The notes: generated by a model from the letters alone, not told the origin. 64,000 nt of DNA from Chryseobacterium wanjuense (GCF_900111495.1 NZ_FOIU01000002.1:682001-746000); one strand, 5' to 3'; counted from the stretch's first letter, positions 51,669 through 61,859 are shown. Numbers and translations: made by a program.

Positions 51669-52771
51669 TATTTAATTATTTTAAAAATCTCATCCACAAT
51701 CTCTTTTGCAGCATTTGGCTTGGCAAAATATTTAAGATTTTCAGACATTTCTTTTCTTACATTTTCATTTTCGCAGATTTCTGAAAGAGTATTCCAGAAT
51801 TTTTCCTGCATTTCAGAGTCTTTTACCATTCTGGCTGCGTTTTTTTCAACCAGATTCATGGCATTTTTGGTTTGATGGTCTTCCGCTGCAAATGGGAAAG
51901 GCACCAATAAAACAGGCTTTTGTGCTACCGCCAGCTCTGAAATGGCAATCGCTCCTGCTCTGGAAACAATCACATCTGCAGCAGAATAGGCTGTTTCCAT
52001 GTCTTTGATGAATTCTTTCAGCTGAATTTGAGATCCGAGATCCGAGATTCGAGATTCGTTGCTCAATTCGCTGAAGTCTAATTTTCCGGTTTGCCAGATC
52101 AATTGATAGCCTTTTGCTTTAAGGTTTTCTAAGTTTTCTTTCCAACCGTTATTTAATGTTCTTGAGCCTAAAGATCCACCTACCGAAAGAATCGTCAGTT
52201 TGTCTTTATCCAAGCCCATTTTTTCTTTTGCCTGAGCTGTATCCTGCATTCCTGAAACGATAGTTGAACGAATAGGGTTGCCCAAAAACTTTATTTTTTC
52301 AGCCGGAAAACCTTCCACTTTCGGATAAGCCGTGAAAACAGCTTTCGCTTTTTTACTTAAAATTTTATTCGTTACGCCTGCGTGTGCATTCTGCTCCTGA
52401 ATAAAAATCGGAATTCCCAGCTTGCTTGCTTCATACAAAGCAGGTCCACTTGCAAAACCACCTGTTCCTACTGCAAAATCGGGAGCGAAGCTTTTAATGA
52501 TCTTTTTAGATTTAGATAAACTTTTTAAAATTTTAAAAGGCAAACCTAAATTCGATAGCATATTTCCTCTGTCGATTCCGGCGATATCAATTCCTTCAAT
52601 CTTATAGCCAGCCTGTGGAACTTTTTCCATTTCCATTTTTCCGTTGGCTCCGATGAACAAAAACTCTGCATCCGGAAATCTTTTCTTGATTTCGTCTGCA
52701 ATAGCGATGGCAGGGAAGATGTGACCTCCTGTTCCGCCACCTGATAATAATATTTTTAGTTTTTTGCTCAT
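51668..52771 (-). CDS. murG: UDP-N-acetylglucosamine--N-acetylmuramyl-(pentapeptide) pyrophosphoryl-undecaprenol GlcNAc transferase
   Basis: I start at 52771 (MSKKLKILLSGGGTGGHIFP), giving 367 residues; a frame upstream to 52852 has no MurG-like sequence and runs over the neighbouring gene. Signatures are SGGGTGGHIFPA, VGTGGFASGPAL, and the UDP-GlcNAc site FIQEQNAHAGVTNKIL and SRAGAIAISE. It makes lipid II from lipid I at the inner membrane. The start is 11 bases after the 80-aa orphan. Confidence 0.97.
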   Translation of the reverse strand: MSKKLKILLSGGGTGGHIFPAIAIADEIKKRFPDAEFLFIGANGKMEMEKVPQAGYKIEGIDIAGIDRGNMLSNLGLPFKILKSLSKSKKIIKSFAPDFAVGTGGFASGPALYEASKLGIPIFIQEQNAHAGVTNKILSKKAKAVFTAYPKVEGFPAEKIKFLGNPIRSTIVSGMQDTAQAKEKMGLDKDKLTILSVGGSLGSRTLNNGWKENLENLKAKGYQLIWQTGKLDFSELSNESRISDLGSQIQLKEFIKDMETAYSAADVIVSRAGAIAISELAVAQKPVLLVPFPFAAEDHQTKNAMNLVEKNAARMVKDSEMQEKFWNTLSEICENENVRKEMSENLKYFAKPNAAKEIVDEIFKIIK

Positions 52772-52781
52772 TTTATTAATA

Positions 52782-53024
52782 TTATGCTGTCGGTAAATTC
52801 TCAAGTAAGTCAATAAAATCAACATACACCCAAGCCTCAATTTTGTCTTCAATTAGCTTTATTGAGATTTCTCTAACATTATAAACAGAATCATTAAGTT
52901 CAATAATTTCGGTAAATTCTAAATTATAAGATTTCAAAAAACTGATCATCTGTTCGTCGGTGTCAAATACCGACAAGTCTTCTAAACTTTTGTTATCAAT
53001 GAATCTTATTAATTTTATTTCCAT
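52782..53024 (-). CDS. Hypothetical protein (80 aa) inside the division cluster
   Basis: An 80-residue, acidic, soluble protein (MEIKLIRFIDNKSLEDLSVF, then DTDEQMISFLKSYNLEFTEI). I recognise no family. It lies 17 bases after ftsW and 10 bases before murG on the same strand, so it is part of the transcript. A division or wall role is possible; a decayed or recently gained gene is the alternative. Confidence 0.65.
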   Translation of the reverse strand: MEIKLIRFIDNKSLEDLSVFDTDEQMISFLKSYNLEFTEIIELNDSVYNVREISIKLIEDKIEAWVYVDFIDLLENLPTA

Positions 53025-53041
53025 TTTATTCTGCTATGTTT

Positions 53042-54280
53042 TTAAGCGATGTCGTTGATTTCGGCCACGCTTTGTTTTTTGCCCATTCCTTCTTCATCGT
53101 AAATCTGGATTCTTGAGCTTATATTTAAAATTATCCCTAACTGCAAATAAGTTACCAGCATCGATGTTCCTCCATAACTGATTAAAGGCAATGGTTGTCC
53201 CGTCACCGGAATCAGATTCACTGCAACGGCAATGTTTACTGATAGTTGCATAAAAATCATCACACCGAGGCTGAGAACAAGCAACGATCCGAAAAATGCG
53301 GGCATTTTGCTGGCTATCATCACAATCCGGATCATCATAATTAAATACATACTGATCAGAAATGCGGCACCGATCACCCCATATTCTTCAACAATTACCG
53401 CAAAAATAAAGTCGGATGCAGACTGAGGAAGCATTTGTTTTAAGGCACTTTTTCCTGGTCCCATCCCGGTAATTCCGCCATGAACGATGGCCGCTTTGGC
53501 CTGCATTACCTGATAATTTTTAGCCTTTACGCTTTCATCATCCACATCGGCTGTTTTGGCTTTAGCCGAAGTAAATGTTTCGATACGGCTCATCCATGTG
53601 TGAACACGGTTTCCGCCAATTAGATTTGTATTTAAAGCAATTATTAAAAACAAAACAATGGCGACAAATGATGAGGAAATAAATCCTGCAATGTATTTCC
53701 AGTGCAATTGCCCTATAATCAAAACAACTACGGAAACCATTAAAATCATTAATGCCGTAGAACCGTTATCTTTCGCAACCAATACAAAAACCAATAAAAT
53801 AGGCCCGAAAATGTACATAATGTTCTCAATCGGAAGCCTTTCTCGGGTAATTTTTTTGGTTAAATACCTGCAGAGATAAATAATCAACATTAAAAATGCA
53901 AACGAAGACGGCTGGAAAGAAATCGGTGTCCCCGGAATTTTCAACCATCGCGAAGCACTTGCTCCATCGATCGTCTGTCCCGTAAACATGGTGACAACCA
54001 ATAAAACAATCATTAAACCAAGCAAAATACTGCTCAGCTTTCCGATGTATTCATATTTTACGGTTCCTGCCAGTCTCATGATTCCCAAACCTAAGACCAC
54101 AAAGAACATATGTTTGATAACGTGACCGGTTGTAGTCCCGTTATTTACGATATATTCCAGATTCGAACTTGCAGAATATACTGGGAAAATAGAGAAAATG
54201 GAGATCACAAGAATGACCATCCAAAGTACTTTATCGCCCTTCAGGAATTCAAATCTGCTTTCTGTGTCTTGTTCGTTCAT
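53042..54280 (-). CDS. ftsW: Lipid II polymerase FtsW (SEDS family)
   Basis: 412 residues with about ten transmembrane helices. Conserved SEDS segments include the PSSFAFLMLIIYLCRY region and the C-terminal PVTGQPLPLISYGGTSML signature. FtsW makes septal glycan together with the class B penicillin-binding protein encoded upstream. A long hydrophilic loop (about 235-265) is typical. The next upstream gene is murD, 70 bases away. Confidence 0.95.
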   Translation of the reverse strand: MNEQDTESRFEFLKGDKVLWMVILVISIFSIFPVYSASSNLEYIVNNGTTTGHVIKHMFFVVLGLGIMRLAGTVKYEYIGKLSSILLGLMIVLLVVTMFTGQTIDGASASRWLKIPGTPISFQPSSFAFLMLIIYLCRYLTKKITRERLPIENIMYIFGPILLVFVLVAKDNGSTALMILMVSVVVLIIGQLHWKYIAGFISSSFVAIVLFLIIALNTNLIGGNRVHTWMSRIETFTSAKAKTADVDDESVKAKNYQVMQAKAAIVHGGITGMGPGKSALKQMLPQSASDFIFAVIVEEYGVIGAAFLISMYLIMMIRIVMIASKMPAFFGSLLVLSLGVMIFMQLSVNIAVAVNLIPVTGQPLPLISYGGTSMLVTYLQLGIILNISSRIQIYDEEGMGKKQSVAEINDIA

Positions 54281-54350
54281 GTTATTTAATGAATAATGAA
54301 AAATTAATAATGAAAATGGGATTTCACTTTTAATTATTCATTGTTAATTC

Positions 54351-55679
54351 TTAATTTTTAAGCACCTGTTCTTTGAACTGACGCCCTCTGTCTTCATAGC
54401 TTTTGAATAAATCAAAGCTGGCACAACATGGTGAAAGTAAAACAGTATCTCCTTTTTTAGCCAGAGATTTTGAAATTTTCACTGCTTCTTCCATGCTTGA
54501 CGTATCATAAATAAATTCTTTCTTGTCTTTAAAGAAGTTTATAATTTTCTGATTGTCAATTCCTAAACATACAATTGCTTTTACTTTTCTTTTGACTAAA
54601 TCCTCAATTTCGGTATAGTCGTTTCCTTTATCTAATCCTCCGACAATCCAAACGGTTGGAGTTTTCATACTTTCTAGCGCGTAATACGTTGCGTTGACGT
54701 TCGTTGCCTTGCTGTCGTTGATATATTTTACGCCATCAATCTCAGTGACAAACTCCAGTCTGTGTTCAACCGCCTGGAAAGTCATTAATGAATTTCTGAT
54801 GCTTTCATTGCTGATTTCCAAAATCTTACCTGCAATGGAAGCCGCTAAGCTGTTGGCAACATTGTGATTTCCAAGCAATGATAATTCTTCAATCTTCATT
54901 GAGAATTCATCCTTCATTTTTATCACAATTTTATCATCATCGATAAAACCTCCTTCAGACAATTTTTCTTTTGTTGAAAAAGGAATCATCTTCGCCTTTA
55001 CTTCTAATTTTTCAAGGATATTTTTACTCATTTCGTCATCTTTATTGTAGATGAAGAAATTGTCATTCTCCTGATTTTCGGTGATTCTGAACTTAGCCAA
55101 AGCATATTCTTCATAATTGTAGTTGTACTGATCCAGGTGATCCTGAGACAAATTCAACAATAAAGAAATATACGGTCTAAAATTCTGAATATCATCTAAT
55201 TGGAAAGAGCTTACTTCCAACACATAATACTCATAATTTTCATCGGCCACCTGCTTTGCAAAGCTGTATCCGATGTTTCCGCCCAGACCTACGTTCAACC
55301 CATCATTTTTGAGGATATAGTAGATCAAAGACGTGGTTGTTGTTTTTCCATTACTCCCTGTGACAGCGATGATTTTGGCATTGGTAAACTCCGAAGCAAA
55401 TTCAATTTCAGAAGAAAGTCTGATTCCTTTCTCATGAATTTTGTGGATGATTTCTGCCTTTTTTGGAATTCCCGGGCTTTTTACAATCCAGTCTGCATTT
55501 AAAATTTTTTCTTCGTCGTGGTTTTCTTCTTCAAATTCGATCTCATTGTGTAGAAGAAACTGCTTATAGTTATCCTTAATGGCACCTTTGTCTGAAAGAA
55601 AAACTTCCATCCCTTGCTTTTTCGCCAGATAAGCAGCTCCGCAACCACTTTCTCCTCCTCCTAAAACAACTATTTTCAT
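54351..55679 (-). CDS. murD: UDP-N-acetylmuramoyl-L-alanine--D-glutamate ligase
   Basis: 442 residues. The N-terminal KIVVLGGGESGCGAAYLAKK (Rossmann), P-loop AVTGSNGKTTTTSLI, LNLSQDHLDQY, and C-terminal YINDSKATN and LSPCCASFDLF mark MurD. It adds D-Glu to UDP-MurNAc-L-Ala. It lies 59 bases after mraY in transcription order; that gap contains a short repeat. Confidence 0.97.
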   Translation of the reverse strand: MKIVVLGGGESGCGAAYLAKKQGMEVFLSDKGAIKDNYKQFLLHNEIEFEEENHDEEKILNADWIVKSPGIPKKAEIIHKIHEKGIRLSSEIEFASEFTNAKIIAVTGSNGKTTTTSLIYYILKNDGLNVGLGGNIGYSFAKQVADENYEYYVLEVSSFQLDDIQNFRPYISLLLNLSQDHLDQYNYNYEEYALAKFRITENQENDNFFIYNKDDEMSKNILEKLEVKAKMIPFSTKEKLSEGGFIDDDKIVIKMKDEFSMKIEELSLLGNHNVANSLAASIAGKILEISNESIRNSLMTFQAVEHRLEFVTEIDGVKYINDSKATNVNATYYALESMKTPTVWIVGGLDKGNDYTEIEDLVKRKVKAIVCLGIDNQKIINFFKDKKEFIYDTSSMEEAVKISKSLAKKGDTVLLSPCCASFDLFKSYEDRGRQFKEQVLKN

Positions 55680-55689
55680 ATTATTTTGC

Positions 55690-55733
55690 TTTATGCGATA
55701 CGCTTTAAGCCTGATGCTTATAGCCTATTGCTG
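55690..55733. repeat. Short degenerate repeat (AAGCAGTAGGCTT family), copy 3
   Basis: Words GCTTTAAGCCTGATGCTTATAGCCTATTGCTG in the murD-mraY gap resemble the repeat at 44671-44752. Weakly conserved. Confidence 0.4.
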
Positions 55734-55738
55734 ATTTT

Positions 55739-56980
55739 CTATCTCATCTTTAATGTAATGAGACACACAATTGCCAGAATTACCCCGATAATTATCATTC
55801 TGTTAACGATTTTACTTTCGTGGAAACCGCCCTTCTGATAATGGTGGTGTAGTGGGGACATTCTGAATAATCTATTGTTTTGGGCATATTCCAGCCCGTA
55901 TTTTTTCTTTCTGTATTTGAAAACCGCTACCTGAAGCATTACAGACAGGTTTTCGATTAAGAAGATCCCGCATAAAACAGGAATCAATAATTCTTTTCTT
56001 AAAATAATCGCTAAAACAGCAATCACGCCTCCCAACATCAAACTTCCCGTATCGCCCATGAAAACCTGCGCAGGATACGTATTGTACCAGAAAAATCCGA
56101 TAACGGCTCCTACCATTGCGACAGCAAAAATGGTGGTTTCACCCATATTCGGCAGGAACATAATGTTGAGGTAATCCGCAAAAATAATGTTCCCGGATAA
56201 GTACGCAAAAAGTGCCAGAGTCAGCAGTATGACCACACTTGTACCTGCGGCGAGGCCATCGATACCATCGGTAATATTGGCTCCGTTTGATACGGCTGTT
56301 ACAATGAAAATCACGATCGGGATAAAAACGATCCAGGCCCATTCGTGAGCATCTTTATCATTCATCCAAAAAAGTATTCCGCTGTAATCGAACTCATTAT
56401 TTTTAGCAAAAGGAACGGTGGAAACGGTGATTTTTTCTGTCGGCATAAAATTTTGCTCTACATTATTTCTGTTCACTACTTTCGCATCTGCGTATTTTCT
56501 TTTAACTGTAATATCGGGATGGAAATACATTGTAACTCCGATAATTAACCCTAATCCTACCTGTCCTACAATTTTGAATTTACCGCTTAGTCCGTCTTTG
56601 TTTTTTTTAATTTTCTTTAAATAATCGTCCAGGAAGCCAATCGCTCCCATCCAAAGCATTGAAACCAAAAGAAGCACAATATAAATATTGGTAATTCTGG
56701 TAAACAGCAAAACCGGAATGATCGTCGCCAAAATAATGATAAGACCTCCCATCGTAGGAGTTCCTTCTTTCTGTTTCTGGCCGTCTAATCCTAGATCGCG
56801 AACCAACTCGCCCATCTGTTTTGTTCTCAGATAGTTGATCACTCTTTTTCCGTAGATAAGAGCGATGATCAGAGAAAGTAAAACAGCCATCCCCGCACGG
56901 AAAGAGATGTATTTCAACATTCCTAATCCCGGAACGTGGATTCCCTGACTGGTTAGATATTCATATAGATAGTATAGCAT
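55739..56980 (-). CDS. mraY: Phospho-N-acetylmuramoyl-pentapeptide-transferase
   Basis: 413 residues with about ten transmembrane helices. The cytosolic catalytic motifs are GTPTMGG (about 75-81), FLDDYLKK, the [12 protein letters not shown] segment and the C-terminal [13 protein letters not shown] loop of about 50 residues in the middle, longer than in E. coli, is typical of Bacteroidota. MraY makes lipid I. It is 50 bases downstream of murE. Confidence 0.97.
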   Translation of the reverse strand: MLYYLYEYLTSQGIHVPGLGMLKYISFRAGMAVLLSLIIALIYGKRVINYLRTKQMGELVRDLGLDGQKQKEGTPTMGGLIIILATIIPVLLFTRITNIYIVLLLVSMLWMGAIGFLDDYLKKIKKNKDGLSGKFKIVGQVGLGLIIGVTMYFHPDITVKRKYADAKVVNRNNVEQNFMPTEKITVSTVPFAKNNEFDYSGILFWMNDKDAHEWAWIVFIPIVIFIVTAVSNGANITDGIDGLAAGTSVVILLTLALFAYLSGNIIFADYLNIMFLPNMGETTIFAVAMVGAVIGFFWYNTYPAQVFMGDTGSLMLGGVIAVLAIILRKELLIPVLCGIFLIENLSVMLQVAVFKYRKKKYGLEYAQNNRLFRMSPLHHHYQKGGFHESKIVNRMIIIGVILAIVCLITLKMR

Positions 56981-57030
56981 TGGTTCTTGATTTAAAATTT
57001 AATTTATTTAAAGATCTTTTAAATTATAAT

Positions 57031-58491
57031 TTACTTACTCATTAATTTCCAAAGCTCATTAATTACTTCTTTGTCGTCAAAATGCTGTTTCACACCATTG
57101 ATCTCCTGATAGTTTTCGTGGCCTTTTCCGGCTACAAGAACAATATCTTTCGGTTCTGCAAACTTTATGGCCATTTTTATGGCTTCTCTTCTGTCCGGAA
57201 TTGAAGTGTATTTGCTGAAATTCTGAGGCTCAACGCCTGCTTCAATTTCCTTTATAATGGCTGCCGGATCTTCCGTTCTTGGGTTGTCTGAAGTGATGAT
57301 GGCCAATGTCGATTTTTTCGTGGCAATATTTCCCATTTCAGGTCTTTTTGCGTGATCTCTATCACCTCCGCAACCGAAAACTGTGATCAGTCTTTCGTTT
57401 TTTGTTCTGATATCATTGATGCTGTCCAGAATGTTTTCCAAAGCATCCGGAGTGTGCGCATAATCTACGATGAAGAAAATTCCTCCGTCTGATTTGAAGG
57501 TTTCGAATCTTCCTGAAACTCTTTTTAACTTGCTGATGGCCTGCAAAATTTCGTCTGATTCAAAACCAAGCTCAGAAGCAATTCCGAACACAAGCAATAA
57601 GTTGTAGACATTAAACTTTCCTGTCAGTGTCGTCCAGAATTCTTTTCCGTTGAAATTCAGCAACATTCCGTTGAAATCAACTTCCAATAATCTTCCGTGA
57701 TAATCTGCCATGGTTTTCAAAGCATAAGACTTTTTCGTCGCCTTTGTGTTCTGAAGCATGACATTTCCGTTTTTATCATCCACATTGGTGATGGCAACGG
57801 CTGTATCCTGAAGCTCATCAAAAAACCTTTTCTTCGTTTTTAAATATTCATCAAAAGTTTTATGATAATCCAAATGATCGTGGGTAAGGTTGGTAAAACC
57901 TGCAATTTTGAAATGAAGACCTTCAATTCTGTTTTGCGCAATTCCGTGTGAACTAACCTCCATAAAAGCAAATTCGCAGCCTTCTTCAACCGCCTGAGCT
58001 AAAATTTTATTAGTGGTAATCACGTCCGGAGTCGTATGTGTCGCCGGAATTACTTTTTCCCCGATTCTGATTTCAACCGTAGAAAGTAAAGCAGAATCAT
58101 ACCCTAAATTTTTAAACACATCAAAAAGAAGGGTAGAAACAGAAGTTTTTCCATTGGTTCCCGTTACTCCGATTAATTTTAATTTTTCAGAAGGATTTCC
58201 ATAGAAATTGGAAGCTAATTGACCTAAAGCTTTAGATGAATCTTTTACTTTAACATACGTAACATTTTCATCTAAATTTTCAGGAAATTCTTCACAAACG
58301 ATTGTTTTTGCTCCTTTTTCAACCGAAGATGCAATAAATGAATGCCCATCCACCACCGTTCCTCTCATTGCAATGTACAAAGAGTTTTCCGTTACCTTTC
58401 TGCTGTCGAACACCAATTCTGAAACCTCACGAGCGTCGTCACCGTGAATTTCTAAAACTGGAATTCTTTTTAATAATTCAATTAATTGCAT
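57031..58491 (-). CDS. murE: UDP-N-acetylmuramoyl-L-alanyl-D-glutamate--2,6-diaminopimelate ligase
   Basis: 486 residues. P-loop GVTGTNGKTSVSTLLFD, central TNLTHDHLDYH, FVDYAHTPD-like VDYAHTPDALEN, and the DNPR motif (ITSDNPRTEDP) that selects meso-diaminopimelate rather than lysine. So this organism has DAP-type peptidoglycan. It lies 18 bases downstream of ftsI. Confidence 0.96.
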   Translation of the reverse strand: MQLIELLKRIPVLEIHGDDAREVSELVFDSRKVTENSLYIAMRGTVVDGHSFIASSVEKGAKTIVCEEFPENLDENVTYVKVKDSSKALGQLASNFYGNPSEKLKLIGVTGTNGKTSVSTLLFDVFKNLGYDSALLSTVEIRIGEKVIPATHTTPDVITTNKILAQAVEEGCEFAFMEVSSHGIAQNRIEGLHFKIAGFTNLTHDHLDYHKTFDEYLKTKKRFFDELQDTAVAITNVDDKNGNVMLQNTKATKKSYALKTMADYHGRLLEVDFNGMLLNFNGKEFWTTLTGKFNVYNLLLVFGIASELGFESDEILQAISKLKRVSGRFETFKSDGGIFFIVDYAHTPDALENILDSINDIRTKNERLITVFGCGGDRDHAKRPEMGNIATKKSTLAIITSDNPRTEDPAAIIKEIEAGVEPQNFSKYTSIPDRREAIKMAIKFAEPKDIVLVAGKGHENYQEINGVKQHFDDKEVINELWKLMSK

Positions 58492-58509
58492 TTCCTTGAT
58501 GCTTATATT

Positions 58510-60501
58510 TTAATTCTGCAGAGACAAATAAATTCTCTGATTTTTACTAATTGTAGTGCCTTCCAGAGGGAATTGTTCTTTAATTCTTCCAACTCCTTTA
58601 TAGTCAACACGGTAGCCTAGGTTTTCCAACTGAGGAATTACGTTTTTACCAATTAAGCCAACTACATTAGGCATTTGTTTATTATTTACTGCTACTTTCA
58701 CATTAGGCTCAACCATTTTATTAAGGTTTACCTTTTTGTCGACAAGCATTTCTTTTTCAATGTTTTGTGGTGTTTTCAGGAATGTTTTTCCTGCAATTTC
58801 TTTAAACACCGGGGCGGAAACAGTTCCTCCGTAAAATCCTTTTGCCGTATTGGGCTCACTGATCATCACATAACATGTATATTTCGGATTATCAGCCGGA
58901 TAGAAGCCTGCGAATGAGGCACGGTACTTCATCGGACCAGGCAGCCAGTATTCGAATCTTGCGGTTCCTGTTTTTCCTGCCATTTTTAAATTGGGTGTGA
59001 AGATACTTTTCCCCGTTCCTTTTTCTACAGCTTTTGTCAATGCGCTGGTCATCATTTTAATTGCTTTTTCAGAAGCCATTTTATTGACGATCACTTCAGG
59101 TTTTGCATTGTAAATGACCTTTCCGTCTTTCATGATTTTATCGATGAATAGAGGTTTCAGCATTTTGCCTCCATTGGCAACACCGTTGTAGAAGGTTGTT
59201 AGCTGCAAAAGATTAATGTTTGATGAATATCCGTAAGCAATTGAAGCCAATGTTGCGGCATTCCATCTTTTATTTTCAGGAGTTACGATCTTTGGTTTTG
59301 TGATTCCCGGAAGCTCGATATCCATTTTGTCAAATAATTTCCAACGCTTCAGATGATCAAGGAAAATCTGAGGTTTGTCGGCATAATATTTTGTAATTAA
59401 TTTTGCCGTTCCTACGTTACTGGATTTCGCCAAAACATCACTGATATCGTATGTACCACCGCCGTGACCGTCTGAAATTCTTTGTTTTGCGTATACCCAA
59501 ACCCCGTTTCCTACATTTACGGTTGTATTTTCATCGATAAAGCCGTCGTCCATTGCGGCCAACAATGAAATTGTTTTAAAAGTAGACCCAGGTTCGATAT
59601 TATCTTTTAAACCATAATTATAAGAATCTTCATATTCTCCGTCTTCAGTTCTTCTTAAATTAACCATTGCACGAACTTTCCCTGTCTCAACTTCCATCAC
59701 AATCACAGTTCCGTGTTTGGCTTCGAAATTGATCAGCTGCTTTTCTAATGCCGAATGTGCAATGTCCTGAATTCTAAGGTCTAAAGTCGTATAAACATCC
59801 TCACCGTCAACAGGTTCCTGAACTTTCCAGAAATCAATAGGTTTCCATTGAGATGAGTTGATTCTCTGTTCTAATCTTTTCCCGTCGGTTCCTCTTAGAT
59901 ATTTTGAGAAAGCGCCTTCAAGTCCGGAACTGTACTCGCCATTATCCATACCGATGGTTCCGGCTCCGATTTCCGAAGTAGCGAGTTCTCTTTTGTAGTT
60001 TCTGTCTACGATGAAACCGCCTTTGTTTTTACCTTTTTTAAAGATGGGGAACTTTCTGATTCTGTCGTATTGATCGAAATCGAGACCTTTCGCCAATGCA
60101 TAATATTGGTTTTTCTTTTTTCTCTGTTCGTCGAATTTTTTTCTGAATTCACCTCTGGATTTTCCGAACATTTTGCTTAAGGAATCTGTTAAAGCACCGA
60201 TATTATTGGTGTAAACAGTGTCTTTCATTGTTTTGAAATCCAGATAGATGTCGTAGCGCATTACGGTTGTTGCCAGAATAGAGCCGTCGGAAGCGAATAA
60301 ATTTCCACGGGCGGCTTTTAAAGTAGCTTCGCGGTAATTTTTATTGATGTAATCGTCTTTAATTTCCTGAACATTAGTATTTTGAAGGATAACAATCCTC
60401 GCCAAAAACATGACAAACACGCACAAAGCCACCACTGCAAAGAGGTAGCCCCATCTCAACGTTTTTTTACGTTTGTTATCGTATTCATTTGGTTTTTGCA
60501 T
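58510..60501 (-). CDS. ftsI: Class B penicillin-binding protein with PASTA domain (FtsI/PBP3-type)
   Basis: 663 residues: an N-terminal transmembrane helix (about 18-38), a dimerisation region, and the transpeptidase domain with STFK (306-309), SSN (360-362) and KTGT (about 505). One PASTA domain closes it (about 605-663, MPNVVGLIGKNVIPQLENLG). It crosslinks septal peptidoglycan together with FtsW. Its first 17 bases overlap the FtsL-like gene. Confidence 0.94.
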   Translation of the reverse strand: MQKPNEYDNKRKKTLRWGYLFAVVALCVFVMFLARIVILQNTNVQEIKDDYINKNYREATLKAARGNLFASDGSILATTVMRYDIYLDFKTMKDTVYTNNIGALTDSLSKMFGKSRGEFRKKFDEQRKKKNQYYALAKGLDFDQYDRIRKFPIFKKGKNKGGFIVDRNYKRELATSEIGAGTIGMDNGEYSSGLEGAFSKYLRGTDGKRLEQRINSSQWKPIDFWKVQEPVDGEDVYTTLDLRIQDIAHSALEKQLINFEAKHGTVIVMEVETGKVRAMVNLRRTEDGEYEDSYNYGLKDNIEPGSTFKTISLLAAMDDGFIDENTTVNVGNGVWVYAKQRISDGHGGGTYDISDVLAKSSNVGTAKLITKYYADKPQIFLDHLKRWKLFDKMDIELPGITKPKIVTPENKRWNAATLASIAYGYSSNINLLQLTTFYNGVANGGKMLKPLFIDKIMKDGKVIYNAKPEVIVNKMASEKAIKMMTSALTKAVEKGTGKSIFTPNLKMAGKTGTARFEYWLPGPMKYRASFAGFYPADNPKYTCYVMISEPNTAKGFYGGTVSAPVFKEIAGKTFLKTPQNIEKEMLVDKKVNLNKMVEPNVKVAVNNKQMPNVVGLIGKNVIPQLENLGYRVDYKGVGRIKEQFPLEGTTISKNQRIYLSLQN

Positions 60502-60850
60502 CTGTACTGTCCAGTTTTATTAGCAGTTTGTGAGGATGATTTTCCAATGTCATTAAAGAGTCTTTTGCCACTTCTTTCCCCAATTCCGATTCCATTTTTA
60601 CTTTGATCAGCTTACTTTGTGCGTAAGCGTTTCGCGATTTATATTCTTCTGTTTCTTCTTTTAAGGCATTAACGATTTTGATTTTTTTGTTTACTAAATG
60701 GTTACTGTAAATCATTGCCATCATTAATATAAACAACAATAGAAAATACTTGTAATGTATTTTGATCTCATCACGATTTAGGAAGTTTCCTTTTATAATG
60801 TCTATAAAAGTAAGCTTCTTCTGAGGGCGATATGTTGTTCTTTTTGCCAC
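60485..60850 (-). CDS. ftsL: FtsL-like division protein
   Basis: 121 residues: a short basic cytosolic N-terminus, one transmembrane helix (about 35-52, YFLLLFILMMAMIYSNHL) and a coiled coil (about 53-105). Position between rsmH and ftsI and this layout fit FtsL, although sequence identity in this family is always low. Its 3' end overlaps ftsI by 17 bases. Confidence 0.8.
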   Translation of the reverse strand: MAKRTTYRPQKKLTFIDIIKGNFLNRDEIKIHYKYFLLLFILMMAMIYSNHLVNKKIKIVNALKEETEEYKSRNAYAQSKLIKVKMESELGKEVAKDSLMTLENHPHKLLIKLDSTDAKTK

Positions 60851-60893
60851 AGACTTTGTCTGATTTATTATTTATTTAATTGTAGTTTTTATA

Positions 60894-60958
60894 ACCACCC
60901 CGTCAAAAATTCTTTGAATTTTCGCCACCCCTCCACAGGAGGGGAATTTGTGGGCGGA
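60894..60958. repeat. Intergenic palindromic repeat (ACCACCCCGTCAAAAATTC family)
   Basis: Between ftsL and rsmH lies ACCACCCCGTCAAAAATTC, then TTTGAATTTTCGCCACCCCT and CCACAGGAGGGGAATTTG. It has several inverted words (AAAATTC/GAATTTT, CCCCTCC/GGAGGGG). I recall this wording from intergenic repeats of many flavobacteria. No coding potential. Confidence 0.65.
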
Positions 60959-60962
60959 AGAT

Positions 60963-61859
60963 TTATCCTACCTTAATTCCTGTTCTCATTTTTGCACTTC
61001 TGGCTCTTGAGTTTTCTTCGATTTCCCTGTCATCTGGGATGATCGCTTTACTCTTTACCAGCTCAAATGCTTTTTTATAATTTCCGTAAATGTCTCTTTC
61101 GGGTTCCCCTTCAAACATTCCGTTTTTCAAAAATCTTTTTACCAGTCTGTCTTCCAAAGAATGATAAGAAATTACCACCAGTCTTCCTCCCGGTTTTAAA
61201 ACCTGATAAGCCTGAACCAGCATTTCTTTTAACACTTCCAGCTCCTGATTTACCTCAATTCTTATTGCCTGAAACAATTGCGCATAAAATTTATTAACCT
61301 TATGAGGAGGAATATAACTGAACAGTTTTTTCAAATCCTCTGTGGTTTCTATGCTTTTTGTTTTTCTGTGATGAACGATGTCTCTCGCCAGTTTTCTTGC
61401 TTCCCTCAATTCGCCGTAGTGGTAAAAAATGTCGGCAAGCTCTCCTTCTTCATATTCATTAATTACCCTTTTGGCATCAAGATTCTGCATCACATTCATT
61501 CTCATATCCAATGGGGCATTGCTTCTTGTCGAGAAGCCTCTTTCTGCTTCATCAAACTGGTGAGATGAAACGCCCAGATCAGCCAGAATTCCGTCTACCT
61601 GAGAAACTCCGTACATTAATAATGAATTTTCCAGAAACCTGAAATTTTGATTAATTAATGTAAATCTCGGATCATCAATTGTATTTTTAAGAGCATCTAA
61701 GTCCTGGTCAAAACTAAACAGCCTTCCTTTATCCGAAAGCCTGCCCAATATCTCTCTTGAATGGCCTCCGCCACCAAAAGTACAGTCCACGTATGTTCCG
61801 TCTGGATTCGTTACCAAATCATCAACACTTTGCTTCAACAAAACGGGGTTATGATACAT
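60963..61859 (-). CDS. rsmH: 16S rRNA (cytosine(1402)-N(4))-methyltransferase
   Basis: 298 residues, the standard MraW/RsmH length. SAM site VDCTFGGGGHSREIL (about 24-38), FDQDLDAL, ADLGVSSHQFDEAERGFS and the C-terminal LVVISYHSLEDRLVKRFLK are visible. It methylates C1402 of 16S rRNA in the ribosome P site. In transcription order it follows mraZ after 46 bases. Confidence 0.97.
   Translation of the reverse strand: MYHNPVLLKQSVDDLVTNPDGTYVDCTFGGGGHSREILGRLSDKGRLFSFDQDLDALKNTIDDPRFTLINQNFRFLENSLLMYGVSQVDGILADLGVSSHQFDEAERGFSTRSNAPLDMRMNVMQNLDAKRVINEYEEGELADIFYHYGELREARKLARDIVHHRKTKSIETTEDLKKLFSYIPPHKVNKFYAQLFQAIRIEVNQELEVLKEMLVQAYQVLKPGGRLVVISYHSLEDRLVKRFLKNGMFEGEPERDIYGNYKKAFELVKSKAIIPDDREIEENSRARSAKMRTGIKVG

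Noticed and set aside
52772..52852. Longer N-terminus of MurG
   Set aside because: The added residues are not MurG-like and would run across the gap and into the 80-aa gene.
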